The notes under the pieces are model-generated. The model was not told the DNA's origin, ran no database searches, and saw only the letters and a list, made by a program, of their open reading frames with translations. Below, one piece after another: positions 26,601-39,513 of a DNA stretch of 64,000 nt (position 1 is the first letter of the stretch; each line of letters starts with the position of its first letter). Made by a program: the position numbers and the translations under genes. The stretch is from Dirofilaria immitis (Eukaryota > Nematoda > Chromadorea > Rhabditida > Onchocercidae). The stretch is taken from contig JAKNDB010000109.1 of assembly GCA_024305405.1 (NCBI GenBank), forward strand, positions 6,076,001 to 6,140,000, written 5' to 3'.

Positions 26601-27164
26601 TGTTTCGGAATGCTGGACTTAACTACTCAACATAATTTATTTTAGCCATTCATCGATGTCGTTTTCCATATATTTCTAATACTGTCAACAGTGGGAAGCT
26701 GTAATATCGAACCATCTATCATAGTGGTCCTTGTCGCCCTGTTCGCTGCTAGTCTGATATCCATGTCCTATGCATTGATCGATCGACACATCGAACATGC
26801 TTTGCAGGTAATATTAGCTTTTTATTCGTCCGAAAATTACTCTCATTTTCAACTAGCCATCTTGATGTTGAGTCAGGACTCGAAAAATTTTTTGTTAAAT
26901 CCGAAATTCTATCAGCGAAGGCCTGATTCAGAAAAAAATCTGGCTTTAGACTTTGTTGTAACAAAAATTTTGCCGATAAATTATAATAAATCACCACTAT
27001 TGAACTTCAATTTGTTTCAACTAAATTAGAAGTTTCATTTTTAGAAATTCGAATTGCAGTTTAGCAAATATTTTGGTATACTTCGACGTTGGATATGCAG
27101 TAAAGATGAATTTGAAGAGAATAAGATATTTGAAGAAGAAGAAGAAACCGAATCCGATACGTAG
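23665..27164 (+). CDS. Two-pore-domain (TWK/KCNK-type) potassium channel subunit with degenerate filters
   Basis: Five exons in consistent phase: 23665-23796, 25193-25421, 25825-26039, 26646-26807 and 27045-27164, about 285 residues. The layout is that of a K2P channel: M1 (TLFFGLILFVYLVFGASIF), P1 (AFMHAFTLVTTIG), M2 (MSYAIIGIPLALLYL), M3 (LLIAALVALFAAAVIF), P2 (VVFHIFLILSTVG), M4 (IIVVLVALFAASLISM), then a short acidic tail (EEEEETESDT). K2P proteins normally pair to form background K+ channels. Here the filter in P1 reads TTIGFL instead of TTIGYG, and that in P2 reads TVGSC instead of T(I/V)GFG. The second filter glycine is lost in both. The codons at these sites sit in clean reading frame with matched splice phases, so sequence error is not the obvious cause. 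The large M1-P1 loop encoded by exon 2 is typical. Confidence 0.85.
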
Positions 27165-27700
27165 TTGATTTCTATTTAACCAATTTTCAGTTCTGTAATA
27201 TTGCGTGAATTCTGATTGACTTTTAGCTTCTGTGATATTTTATTGTATTTTAGTACCTATTGCAATCATCAAAATTACTATCCAAAATCATAAGATTTAG
27301 TTATATATATTCTATCTGGGAACTCAAATATATTTATATTTTGTAAATTTAATATATTCGTGTTTTATAAATTTTACTACAAAGTAAACTGAACTGAATA
27401 CTATTACGATTTTTTATTTGATTTTTAATTTCCAACACTTCACATCATTATTTTGATCTTATGCACTTCCCCGACTGTCGTTTAGAAGGAAGTTGAAAAA
27501 TTTTATCCTCCGAAGATTTAAACCAAGTATAAATGATCAAATTTTAGCAAAATGAAATGCTGTATGTAAATATTCACTCTTCTGCCGCTTTCTACATTAC
27601 ATGTGTTTAGTGGTAGTCGGTGAAATAAAATTTGAAAGTTTCCGTTTTGTTTTAAATTTTGTACGAAGTGGAGTGGTCGCTGTTGTTGATTTGCTAATAC
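27165..27700. other. convergent intergenic sequence
   Basis: AT-rich 3' flank shared by the channel gene and the minus-strand gene that begins at 29839. The last exon or exons of that minus-strand gene may lie here, but I could not identify a stop-containing exon with confidence. Confidence 0.3.
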
Positions 27701-29839
27701 CTGCAAATTGCTACTAAATGAACTGAACCATTCATCTTTTCTTCTACCCGATTTCCAAATATGTATATAAGAACCATTTTGATTCACACGGTGAGGAGTA
27801 AATACAAAATAGCGGTGACACATCGCTTTAATGAATTCTTTTGCAAATTTAAATATTAATAGCCAAGAAGTTTTCAGAAACTTGAGAAAACTAGAACCCT
27901 TTCTTCTTTCTTACTTACCTCCTACCTAAATTTTTTTAATAACAGTTCACTCTATTAAAAAGAAATTTCCGTGCTGAATTATCAAAGTATTGTGGGTAAT
28001 TTCCGAAGTAGTTGAAATCTTCTGGATCATAAAATTTTTCCATTTTCAATTGATTAAACAGGTCAAGGCGAACCATGTTATGCGTAGGAAAATAATCTGC
28101 TTTTTAGAAAAATTTAGCATGAAGAGGAAGCTGATGTAATTCGAGTTCACTCCAATCAAATAATCATCAATTCACTTCCTTATTAAATTAAAAATTCCTC
28201 TTTTCTTTTAATAATTCAAGCATCACTTAATTAAGATTTAAGAGTTTAAAAATAGTATCCGTTGAGAATAGGATTTAGAATCTTTTCAAGCTACAATAGC
28301 AATGTAAGTTTTTTAATCATCCTTTATTGAGAAATGATAGAATATTAGCATGAAATTCCTTTTTCATAAAGAAAATATTGAAGTTCATTGAATTGATTAT
28401 CCTTCAAACTTTTTAATGCTAAAATTTTATTCCATGTAAGGCAGCAGTGATAATTAAATATAAACGAGAAATAACACTGAAGTGTCGTAATGGAACACGA
28501 GGTTATATTGAGCAACATTAAGCGCATCAACGTTATCACATTCATGACAGCAGCGGCATCTAAGAGAAAATAATATGATTAAAGATTTTTATAAAGAGAA
28601 TCGAATGATCAAGAAAACAATGAAGTAGAAACAGAATCTGTACATTGAAAATTATTCCATCGATTCAAAACTTAAGAGGAAGATTCGATCAGAGTCTATT
28701 AGATATGTTAATTTAATCTACCGTATGCAAAAATTGTTCAAGATTCTTTTGCAGTTTTAACCATCGACGTTATCCTATTTATCGTAACAATTTTTTTGAA
28801 AAATGAAAATTTTTGTAACATTTTCCAGACTAAGTGTTCTGTAAAATTGTGAATGTAGTGCTCTTACTCGTGATTTCTTCACATTATTGATATATTTTCT
28901 TTTGGCCCATCACGACTTTGTCATAGCCGACATTTTAAAGAGAAAACATAAACGATTGCTCTTTTGAAGAAGTTGAAATGATTTGGAGTGCTTTATCTGA
29001 CTTTATTAATTTATAAAATTTCAATGTTTTCTCATTTATTATGGCTTAGTTAGAATAGCAGTATCACAGTGATTAAAATGGTTTTCTTGTTCAATACAAT
29101 GTAGCCCTTTTAAAAACTATGCACTTATTCACTTTTACGATGGAAAACAGAGCAACAAAAGCTGAGGTATCGTACTCCTAAAGGAAAAGTTTCACAGAAT
29201 TATAAAATTGACATAACCGCACGGTCCTCTAATTATTGATAACACTTAAGTTTTGAAAGTCTTTTACGTAAAAATTATATTCTTGGACTGTCAGAAGAAA
29301 TAGCTAATTTATCATGATTCATATCAATTTTGAAGGTTATCTTAATATTTGCAACATTGATTACGATAGGGAGAAGACTAACAATATAACTTTTGAAAAT
29401 TTTGTGTGAAATTCTTACTTTTAGCTTCGGAATTACTGGTGAAAGTAATACTAATATTACCAATAACAATGTCACTAGCTTCAAACAAATAACTGATAAG
29501 CTATTAATCACACTTAGTAATTGTGCTACTCTAAACTAATTTCTCAATTCAAAACATTCTTGGCATATCAAATTTGTGTCAAGTATCTTAAATTTATTAT
29601 GATTGATGTTATTGTATAGTATAAACAACAGAAGAATTATATTGTATTAGACAATGATTTCCAGGTGACAAAAATTACCCAAAAAAGTAATGAAAATTAT
29701 CTATATTCACAAACATGTAGATTAAGGAGGCGTCAAAGAGCTTAACTTATTAGAACAAAAAGCAAAATGCACTACCTGCTGCAGAAGTGCCACGGAAACA
29801 CCTCGCAGGAGGACACTCCCCAACATCAGGTCGAGACAT
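27701..29839 (-). CDS. unrecognised single-pass membrane protein with Cys-rich exon (3' end not found)
   Basis: Five exon-like segments read right to left: 29839-29776 (MSRPDVGECPPARCFRG...), 29492-29419 (membrane segment CLKLVTLLLVILVLLSPVIP), 28559-28478 (CRCCHECDNVDALNVAQYN), 28099-27951 (MEKFYDPEDFNYFGNYPQYF), and about 27836-27701 (RYFVFTPHRVNQNGSYIHIW). The first two join in phase. The later joins each need one extra base, as seen at other junctions in this window. A TTATTAG acceptor lies eight bases before the ATG. If one gene, it encodes a short cytosolic N-terminus, one membrane anchor and a Cys- and Tyr-rich ectodomain with a candidate N-glycosylation site (NGS). I do not recognise the family. 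Splitting into two genes is possible. Confidence 0.5.
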
Positions 29840-31560
29840 GTTTTGCTCTAATAATTAGTTCAGGACTAAGAGAAAAAAGAGCGAAGCGATGTTATATAAA
29901 TATGCTATACCGTAGCACGAATTCGGCTTAGTAGCGATTCTCGGATGACATTATACAAATAGTGTTGTCGTTGTGCTTCGAGATTCAATTTCGTTCGGTC
30001 ATCCTTTTCTGAATTTGAACAAGACTTTAGCCGTGTTGATCTTACTTCACGTAACAACTTTGTAAATAAAAAACACCGCCTTTTTGTGTTGATTTGTGAC
30101 GGATCTTGAAATTTGCCTTTCCTGAAAGTAGCACATCTACAAAGTCGAAATCCAAATACAGTTTAGTAATGTCGCATATCGATAGTTCACGGAAAAAAAA
30201 TTGAATTTTCTAAAAAAGAAATGAATAAAAAAAATTTATCATGGATCTACGGTTTCGAAAAAAAGTGAAATAAAAAATGCAGTGATCTTAAAAAGCAAAC
30301 AACTGGAGTTTTATTTTCAAGGAGAATGGAGAGAGCGAAAGAAATAAAAAAAAACAAGTGAGAGGTAGTTTTAGTGGTTATAGAAATTTTTAAAACAAAT
30401 GCTCTTCACTCCTGACCATCTATAAACATTAATTAATAAAGCGGATCTTATTAGTAGCCTCCTCAAAAGACTGCTCGCTCATTTTCATCGTCAACCATCG
30501 TGAAATTCCTAATATTTCCGTGAAGAATATATGAAACTGTAGCAGAATGCAATTTCTAATAAGTACAAATGATGGTTAGTGGATAATCAGTGATGAGAAA
30601 AATAGCAGGACTAGAATTTGGATTTTGAAGGGTGGAAAGAGATAGGCTATTTGATAGTATCAAGATTTTCGGAGAAATGTCATTGTTGCAAAATACGAAC
30701 AATAGATCATACATCAATTTGAAGCAGACTTGAAGCAGTAATCATCGAATCTAATTAGAGTTTTGTTTCCGGGATATTCTTCAATAGTAAAAGGATTTTT
30801 TTGAAATATTTTATTTTACTTTTGCTTTAAACTGAAAGAGAGTAGAGCTTTATTAATGTTATCAATGAGCTGATATTGTAGTGTGACTCTTGCAAATCTC
30901 TGAATGGATTTCCATTCATATATTTTTTCCTCTCTCTATAAAATCAAATAAGCGGTAAAACGTAGTGAGATTTAGGACATGAAAGTTTTAACTGACTGGT
31001 GCAGGATTTCAAACTCTGAATGCATGTTCCTATCACACTGGGGATCATTTGTCACCAATGTACTCATTTATTTTTTATTTTTAAAATCAAAATTTCCAAT
31101 TCTGATAGATATTTCTACGCAGCGTTTAAAAGATAACTGCACTTCAACTTGTAAAACAAATCGTGGAAAACTAAAATCGGACATTATACATAATTCTCTT
31201 GTTTCTCTTAAGCGAAAAGAAAAAGGCAATTTGTCAAACGTAATGCACTCCTTATAATTGACTGGCCAATGATTCAATAAGCTTCCGAATATGACTCTAT
31301 GCCAAAATTTCCAAAAGCAAAAGGGATGAAAAACATCCTGATATTATTGTTAACTGTCACTGTTGTTATTGTAGTTACCTAATAGAGTTGTTAGAGATTT
31401 TGTCACGTGTGGTCATTTTTCAAAATAGCCTACTTTTTTATTTGATGCCAGTAAAACAATTTGTAGATAGTATTTCACCACATGTTTTCTTCACTTCTTG
31501 CCCCACCTCTTCATTTTTCATATCTATTATATAAGGATCACAAAAACCATTGAAATCAAA
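29840..31560. other. intergenic, upstream of the membrane-protein gene
   Basis: AT-rich sequence with no convincing exon on either strand. It should include the promoter of the minus-strand gene starting at 29839 and the 3' flank of the FGF gene. Confidence 0.4.
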
Positions 31561-33218
31561 TTAAAGTCCTTTCCGGGGTTTAATTACACCTTTCTCTATA
31601 TGTTTTTATATCAAATATTATAATCATATTTTTTCAATTTAATTTAAAAAAGGTTGATTCGAAGAAGAACCTGTTAAATCCAAGAAATAAATTTTGTCTC
31701 CACGCGGATTGAAACATTGTATATCCAGAAGATGTTAGTTGTTCACGGAAAAGACATTTTGCATCCATTCCGTCGCTCTGAAAATTTCAGCAGATATTGT
31801 GTTGAAACAAATGCAAACATCGCTGAGCTTGGAAATGATTACTGCACTACTGGTTCAAAATCATTCTTCAAATTTCAATTTCTGTGAGTGCACCTTGTAA
31901 AATTTGTTCATTATCTTCATTATCAAAAATTTCTTTTTGGAACGTTGTAAACTTGATTATGACGCGAATGAAATAAGGAATTTTAATTCCTTATTTGCAG
32001 AAATCGCTCTACATCATTTGGCTAGCAGGAGATAGTATGTTATTTACTCTAACTTTTTGATCTGGTTCCACAGCACGTCATTCCACAATCCGAAGTTGCA
32101 AAGAAGGGATTAAATGATAACCGTGATCCATCATTTAATTTTTATATGTTTTTTTTATTTTTATTTTTAGAAGTGTAACAAAACGAGAGAAAGAATACCA
32201 AATTTTCCCAATGCGATAATAATTTTCCCAATGCAATAATGTCAGAAATGTCTCTACAAAAAAAAAAAAAACTACTTTTATTAAAAATAATAGTTGAAAT
32301 ATGAAGACTTCAATAGATGGCGATGAAGAATCGTTTTTATTTTTGATTTCGAACAAAAACTTCTCAATTGGTTTCACGGTATTCTCACACAATAGAAATT
32401 ATGAGATTAAATTTCTCTCTAATTATGTAATCTAAAAATATTTTGTTGTCACGCGATAAATCTCTTATTCATTACTGGAATACTACTTCTGTTCTCTCTC
32501 TCTCTATTCAAAACTTAATTTTCGAAAACAAAATCAGAATGTTCATTGCGTCTTCCCTATCTTCAAACAAGTGACAAATTCACAAGCGACATACAAACAC
32601 ATCATTTGATTTTTGTGAAAAAATGAAAATAATTTGAAAAAATAAGGTATAGCATTTTGAATGGAAACTGATCTTCCGGAAATGTATATGGAATTTTTCA
32701 TATGATTTGCATTTCAACGGAAAATATCAACTTGAAATCAAATCTAAAGACTTCATTGTATGAGAATTATTTAAATTATTGAATACTTACCCTGACTGCA
32801 AGCCTTTGTCGTTTATTGAAGCATATAAATTTACCGGTAAAAGCATTTTCCATCCGAATTCGCCCTTCATTATCTGCCTGTATCACGAAATCAGCTGAAA
32901 AATTACAACTATTTCCTTTGCATCTTTAACTTATTCATTAAAATTGATAAATAGAGCATTTGAAAACTTTCTCACTGTCGAGAAATTTCGAATTTTTGAA
33001 AACTAAATTAGTTAACTGGCTATCAGTTGTGATCAAAAAAACTTTTAAAATTCATAATAAACGACAAACTTAAGCAGTGGTCGAACTGTTGTCCTCTCGC
33101 ATTAGCATGTTTCAGAAAAATTTGTACAAAAGCAGAGCTGCATCGGCTGTAAAGCTGCCAGACGGTGATCGTTTCATCGATCGGCTTCAGGCTCGCCATT
33201 TGCGTGATTATTAATAAT
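31561..33218 (-). CDS. Fibroblast growth factor family protein
   Basis: Exons read right to left: 33218-33070, 32894-32791, 31777-31671 and probably 31593-31561. Together they cover the FGF beta-trefoil core. Exon one has VWQLYSRCSSAFVQIF then HANARG, matching the QLYSRTSGxHVQ-type opening. Exon two has DFVIQADNEGRIRMENAFTG then KFICFNKRQRLAV, the TGxFxCMNxxGxL block. Exon three has CLFREQLTSSGYTMFQSAW and NLFLGFNR, the CxFxExxxxxxYxxYxS block. FGFs signal through the EGL-15-type receptor tyrosine kinase in worms. The only in-frame Met found is at 33199 (MASLKPIDETITVW), which gives no signal peptide. A further 5' exon may exist; a donor site near 36488 (-) could belong to one. The last exon (GVIKPRKGL, stop) is off phase by one base. 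Orthology to egl-17 or let-756 was not resolved. Confidence 0.82.
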
Positions 33219-36200
33219 CTAAAATTAATAAATCATAAGAATTTAGCTTTCTTTCACTTACAGCTTCATTGAAAGGAAATTACCGGATTTTTCATTTCTT
33301 TTTTGAAATTGATCAATTCCAAAATGAATCAAGGATTGATAAATCTATTCTTTTCTATTTCAGATGTGAGCAAATTCACAACAAGTTGCCGTATGCATTC
33401 ATTCAAATTTGCTTTGTATCTCAAAATGGGAGTCTACCGAAAGGATCCATTTATAAAAAAATTCATTTTTGATCTGTGTCTTAAATTTATCTAATTGCAT
33501 TAAGACAAAAAAATGACTTGAGATTTTGGAGACCTATTAGAAAATAACGATTCTATGGCCTTGTGGATCAAAAATCTCCAAAAATCTGGTACGATATGTA
33601 GTACATTAAGAAAATTAGATTTAGAAATTTATAATACATCAGTTTGTTAGCCGAAATTTTCAAAGTTATTTTAGTAATGTTTTTCTTAGCAGTACCTCTT
33701 AGTGTTATGCAATGTTTTATGGATTGTTGCTCCCGATGTATTTTCTAGGTGAGGACATAGGGTACGTGGGCAGTTGCAGACGGAAGTTTTTATGAATTAA
33801 AGCTGTTGAAACTTTATTGAATTTTATAAGAATTTCAACGTTTATACTGATTAAACAAATTCACATAAAAAGCATTAAAATTTAGCTTTTAAATTAGGAC
33901 ATTAAGCAGAAATGTATTAAGGAGAATATAAGTATAGAGAAAAATTTTTAAAAAGATTGAAACTCTTTGTATTCGATAATGCTTTGGGAAGCTAAAAATC
34001 ATTATTTGCCAACATTAAGGTGCTCGGTTATAAAAACCATTCATTTAGAAACAAAAAAATATGCAAAGCATCAAGAATCTGGATTCCTCTCTAAATACGG
34101 CTAATATGGGACATTAGCTAAACTATTTTCAAACTAACTCTAGATACGAAGTATTTCTGATTTCAGGTTTGGAAACTATTTCAATGTTCAAATTTAATAC
34201 ATAGAAATTAATGCTATTGACCAAACTGGTTGCCAGAAGAGAGACGTTAGTTGATTACGACAATCCAAAAGATTAATCCCACTTATTCCTTCACTCTTCC
34301 TTCATCCCTACTTTCATCGATTGTTTTCATCTATTCATATGTTTCATTAACATCCACTGTCTGTCACCACGCTATTTATCTGTTGCACAAACAGACAGAT
34401 GTGTATTTTCTGACGGATACCGTAACTAGTAAGGAGGCTGTAAACTATGAAAATGAAGTGTTACTGTTGAAATACAAACGTCACACATATTGTTGACGAC
34501 AGTTCGAGCCAGAAGTCTCATATCTTTAAATTTGAAATTTATTAAATGATTTTAAAATTTTGAAATTACTAAGATGACAACAACAGATGACAACAACACT
34601 ACATCGTAATCAATAAGAAAATTTTCGATCATTAACTAATTCCAACGGTTAATTTTACCGGAATGAAAAAGCGTTGCTGGCAATTTGCATACATGCTGTT
34701 CTTTAATGCTTTTGTTTCTGTCTAATATTAATCATTGATCACCATATATATCTCAGAATTCTCTTCAAATATTCTCGGAATTTCCAATCACTCTATTTTT
34801 TTCCCTTCCGTGATATGATAAATTGTAAATTAGGAGGCTGAAAGTATGGTAACGGTAATTTTAATTTTGAATAATTGGTACGTGATCTAACAGCCAATAA
34901 AAATAAAATCCATATTACCTTCAATCCATGATCATAGTTATTCTCGAAATTTTGAAAATGAACTTTCCACACTATGCGGATATTAACATATGAAAGAGAA
35001 AAAGATATTTCTTATTTCAAAAGAGATTCGTAATTCAAAACTTATAACAAAAAATGCGGAAAAATAGATCAAGAATGGGAAAAAATAAATTTATTCTTAT
35101 ATTTTTTTCTTTTTTAAAGTCAAGAAACTCTTCATTCAAATGAATGATTGGTGTCAAATTAAGTCACTAATATTAATTCAGAAACGATTAAAATGTGTTA
35201 TATGGATTTGGTCTTTCACATACCTTTCCGATCAGAATTTCCTTAAACTTTAAGTTTAAGTTTTCAGGTTTTATTTTTCGGGATTAACAAATTTCAACAA
35301 ATAATAACCAAAAATCACGACGGGGATAATTTATTTGTAAGTTACCTGACAAGATTCATAAAAATAATCGTAAAAATAGTCGAAATACTCGATTTGTCTC
35401 ACATAACACATCGGCATCACTCATTAAATACCACAACAATAACAATAATTTGCCTCTTTGCGGCTATTGGTCGACTTTCTTAAAAAATTTCAGAAATTTA
35501 AGGGTGATTAAAATTGTAATACAAGTTATTTTTTCCGATTTCTTCTTATTCAATTTTTGTTCTCCGCTTCAAGTCTTAAAATGCATTGGATCCTGTTATT
35601 ACCTTAATTTTTAGTTACATAAAAAAAAAATGAAATATGACACTGAATGGGATTTCCAGAATTTCTAAGATAATTATACGGACTGACTATGAGAGCCATT
35701 TACAAATGACATGAAATTTGTAACAGTATCCAATTTTCGCCTTTTCTGCTTATTCTTTGCATAAAAATAAGTAACTAAAGCCTCTTAGCAACACTACTTT
35801 TTGCATTTTGTTGATAAACTTCTGTAGAATCACTGTCTGGTATTTTAACGATCACTTTTATTCAGTGTTGTCGTTTATGATTTAATTTACATAGATTGTC
35901 AAGAGATCTTTTTATAACACTTAGAATTGAGTTTCGAATTGTAAAGTATAATGCATAAATTAAAATGATTTTTGAAATTTAACAATTTTTCATATAATAA
36001 AATCAGCCACTTGATGATGGATTGAGCAAACTGGACAGCTGATTGAGAAGAAAAAGGAACAAATCATATGCCTACTCCGGCAAATCCGTTTCTTCTCGTT
36101 CCTATTGTATCTTAAAATGCATAAAACATTGATATCTCTCTTAAAAATCAAGTATTTGATACTTGATTCGCATTGACAACATTTTCCAAATACATTCCAT

Positions 36201-37560
36201 TTTATAAATAATGTACAGATCACATTCCTGAGTTATTATTCTATTTAATAGAAAAGCAATTAAAACATTGACTGAAGTGGCTTTTTTCTGTGATACAAAT
36301 CAGCAAATAATAAAAGAAGTCATGCTATCTTACTCGCAAAAACCCGAATGAAGTAAAAATAAAATTTCAGAATAAAAATATTATATTCAGCAGAAACTTT
36401 TTGCTACGAAATTCCGAGGAAATCCAGTTTTCTGGTTAAATCATGATGAAATAGGCCAAAGCACCTATGATTCTCGATTTTAATTTATCACAAATAAGGA
36501 TTACTTACCTTTGAATCAATCGGATTGTGTTTTCATTGCACCACAGCGCACAATAAAACTCTAAGATTTCAAGATCAAGTATATGGGTACATCGATGAAT
36601 AGAAAAGGATAGACGCAGCGACAGACAGCAATAAATACTATATCTGACGAGTATTTCGCTCACGTTCTAAAAAATGGTAACACCGAATAATATTTACGTA
36701 AACATTACTTCGAGAAAGGGAACTGTCCAGAATACCAAAAATATTGGCATTTATAGGCATTTAGTAATTCAGTGTCGATTTCAAGATAAATTTTGGTTAA
36801 TATGACCCTAATTAATTTACTGATTGAAAATTTTGTAGCATTTGCTTTCCGGACTTGTAGTTCGGATTCCAAGAAAGACAATAAACATTCCACAAACAAA
36901 GATTTTAAGAATGAAAAGAGTCAAAGACGCTTGCTCATTTTCGATATGAGAATTTCGTGATTCATGCTCCAAGTTTCCATTGCGCATAGTAAAAATTTCT
37001 CGATAGTCCAAAATTTTAAAAAAAATGACTATTTTCAGCAATATTCAGATTCAGTTTTTGAATTGAAAATTTAAGCATATTGACGACTATCGATTACGAC
37101 TTCAAACGTGATCTTGGAAGAACTCAATTCAGAACTTAAAGCTATAGTCTTATCAATAACACCTGCTGATTCATTAAACTCCGTTCAGGAATTCCATATC
37201 CAACAAATAAAAGCATGAAAAATATATTACCGCCACAATAAAATTTAGCAAATGAACAACAACTGCTTAATTACGAATGATTTAATGAGACGGTAGTACG
37301 GTGCTTAACCAGTATTAATATTTATTAGTGGACAATTAATAAATGTTATCGGTGATGACAAGAGTAACAATAAAGTAGGCGCCAAACATCCCATTTATGT
37401 TTAAACAATTTAGCTAAGCAGGTAGTGGAGGGAATAAATAGCACTTGATGCTTACAATGATATGCAAAAAATTTACATACCTTTATTAGCATCCATAAAT
37501 CAGCCTCCCGCAACAATTAGCAGTGATGTTGCGAATACATTCTCTTTGTGTGTGTATGTA

Positions 37561-37615
<55 letters not shown>

Positions 37616-39513
37616 CCGTATGTTTATATGTGCATATGTCTGTAAGTATTTGGTAACCGACGAAAGATAGTATGGTCATAGGAGGGGTTGATCCAGATAG
37701 GGAAGTTCAGATGATGAGTTTTGAAAGGATAAGTACCTGTGGGTGGAGCAAGGCTTGCTCACTTTCTCTTTGTATTTTAAAATGAAACGATACAGTTGAA
37801 CTACGATATGCCTACGAATTGAATTGCTGTGATTGTTTGTTTGAAACATAAGATGTTGACTGCGTTTGAAAACTTCCAGTTAATTCTGAATGGGCTTTTT
37901 CAAGATTCTCTTTCCTCCTCCTCCCAATATTATAAAGATTAATTAATATTCTTTCAAATAACCCCCAAATATCAGCTTTATTTTTGTGGCTGCTTTTAAA
38001 AGCATTCTTTATTCAACACAGAGAATGAGGTTTGAGAATTGATATTCTCATAAGTGTTAAATCAGAAGTCTATGCGAAGAATATGGGCTTCGATAAAATT
38101 AGTGTCGTTGTAATTTAAAAAAACTTCTTCTCGATATGTATCAAATAGCAAAACATAAACAGTTTCGCAAGTGTTAAGTCAGAAATTTATTCACGCTATC
38201 GATGGATTACTGAACGATTTTGATAGAACTTAACGTGAAATATTTGGAGTGAAATAGCCAACAAATAAGATATTAATCCATAAAAGCAATTAATTGATCG
38301 GTAAAATGCTTCGCGACAATGACATAAGTTAGCAGTACATGTTTAGAATATTGATAAATTCGTTGCTGCATGACAAATATATCAACTATAACACATGAGA
38401 TTAATAAAGGCCGTCCAGCGATTAAAGCCGGTAGGTCGGAAAATTATCCACATGCATGTCCCATTCAAATAGAAAATGTTCGTAATGTCCAGATTCTGAT
38501 ATCTGTAGTATTAGCAAACATAAAATCGAAGATGAAGTGATATTGAACTTCAGAAAGTTGGAGGGTCTGAAACTTAGAACCTAAATTCAGAAAAATTATA
38601 AATTATAATGAAACTACCACATCCGAAAAATTCAATTGAAGATGAAAAAAAGTAATTGGATTTACCATGCATTAACAAAGCTAACAGATGTCCAGATATA
38701 TTCATCTAAGCTTCTTTTCATCGGCATCAATCAGACTGATCAATCGTCTTGAGCAGATTTTATAATTCCATGTCGCTCCCAACCTTCCCAATCTTAATCT
38801 ATAGCTAATATTTAGAAGTTACAGCACTTCTGCTGTCATTATAGGCCATATGCAACTTAAAAACCACACTTCCGCCAAAAATTAAATTTACCGGCAAAAA
38901 AATACGACCTTTATCGAGAAATATTAGTTATGATGTGTTGCGTTACGAGCACCGTTCCCCCAACTTTAGTGAAATATGTCACTTGAAACATCGTGAAAGA
39001 TCTCAAACAGCTTTCATCTCATATAACTTTCAAATCACTTTCTATCTTCAACATTATTTGTACCAGTCATATCCGTAGAGTAAAGCGCTGACATGAATAA
39101 AACCAGATTTTATAGTAAAAGTCGTAGATGCTATGAGAAGCAACGAAATACTCCAATCATAAAATTAATTATAACAAGCAAGAATATAATAATAAACAAT
39201 GTGATGAAAAGAGAAGAAAACAAATGAACGAGCAAATTAATAATACTTAAAAACTATCACAGCACAAAACAAATTTCTGTTATGAATGGCTCCTTTTCCA
39301 TAAATATGACTACATCTGAAAAATTAATCCAAGAAGGGTCTGAAATTCTCAAGAATAATGAAATAATAAATCCCACCACTTATTCAATGAGGCAGAATAA
39401 AACGGCGCATCATTAACTTACATACATTTATTTATCTAATAAATAAAACAATAACAACAAACGAACAGAGCTAGAAATAATAAACCATCACGAAAATTAA
39501 AAATAAGTATAAA
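33219..39513. other. gene-poor interval, FGF to HYOU1
   Basis: About 6.3 kb of AT-rich sequence. It contains a (TG)n tract and scattered small frames, none with family-level support. A good donor-like site on the minus strand (CAAAG then GTAAGT, near 36488) could mark a 5' exon of the FGF gene. If so, most of this interval would be a first intron. Confidence 0.4.
37546..37620 (+). repeat. (TG)n microsatellite
   Basis: A run of about 24 TG units flanked by TGTATG variants. This is a simple-sequence repeat; apparent protein frames through it (VCVCVC) are artefacts. Confidence 0.95.

Noticed and set aside
33108..33218. Plus-strand frame MFQKNLYKSRAASAVKLPDG and onward, strikingly codon-like
   Set aside because: It is the antisense shadow of the first FGF exon; the minus-strand reading has splice sites and family motifs.
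37462..37656. Frame with a VCVCVC tract
   Set aside because: Artefact of the (TG)n microsatellite.
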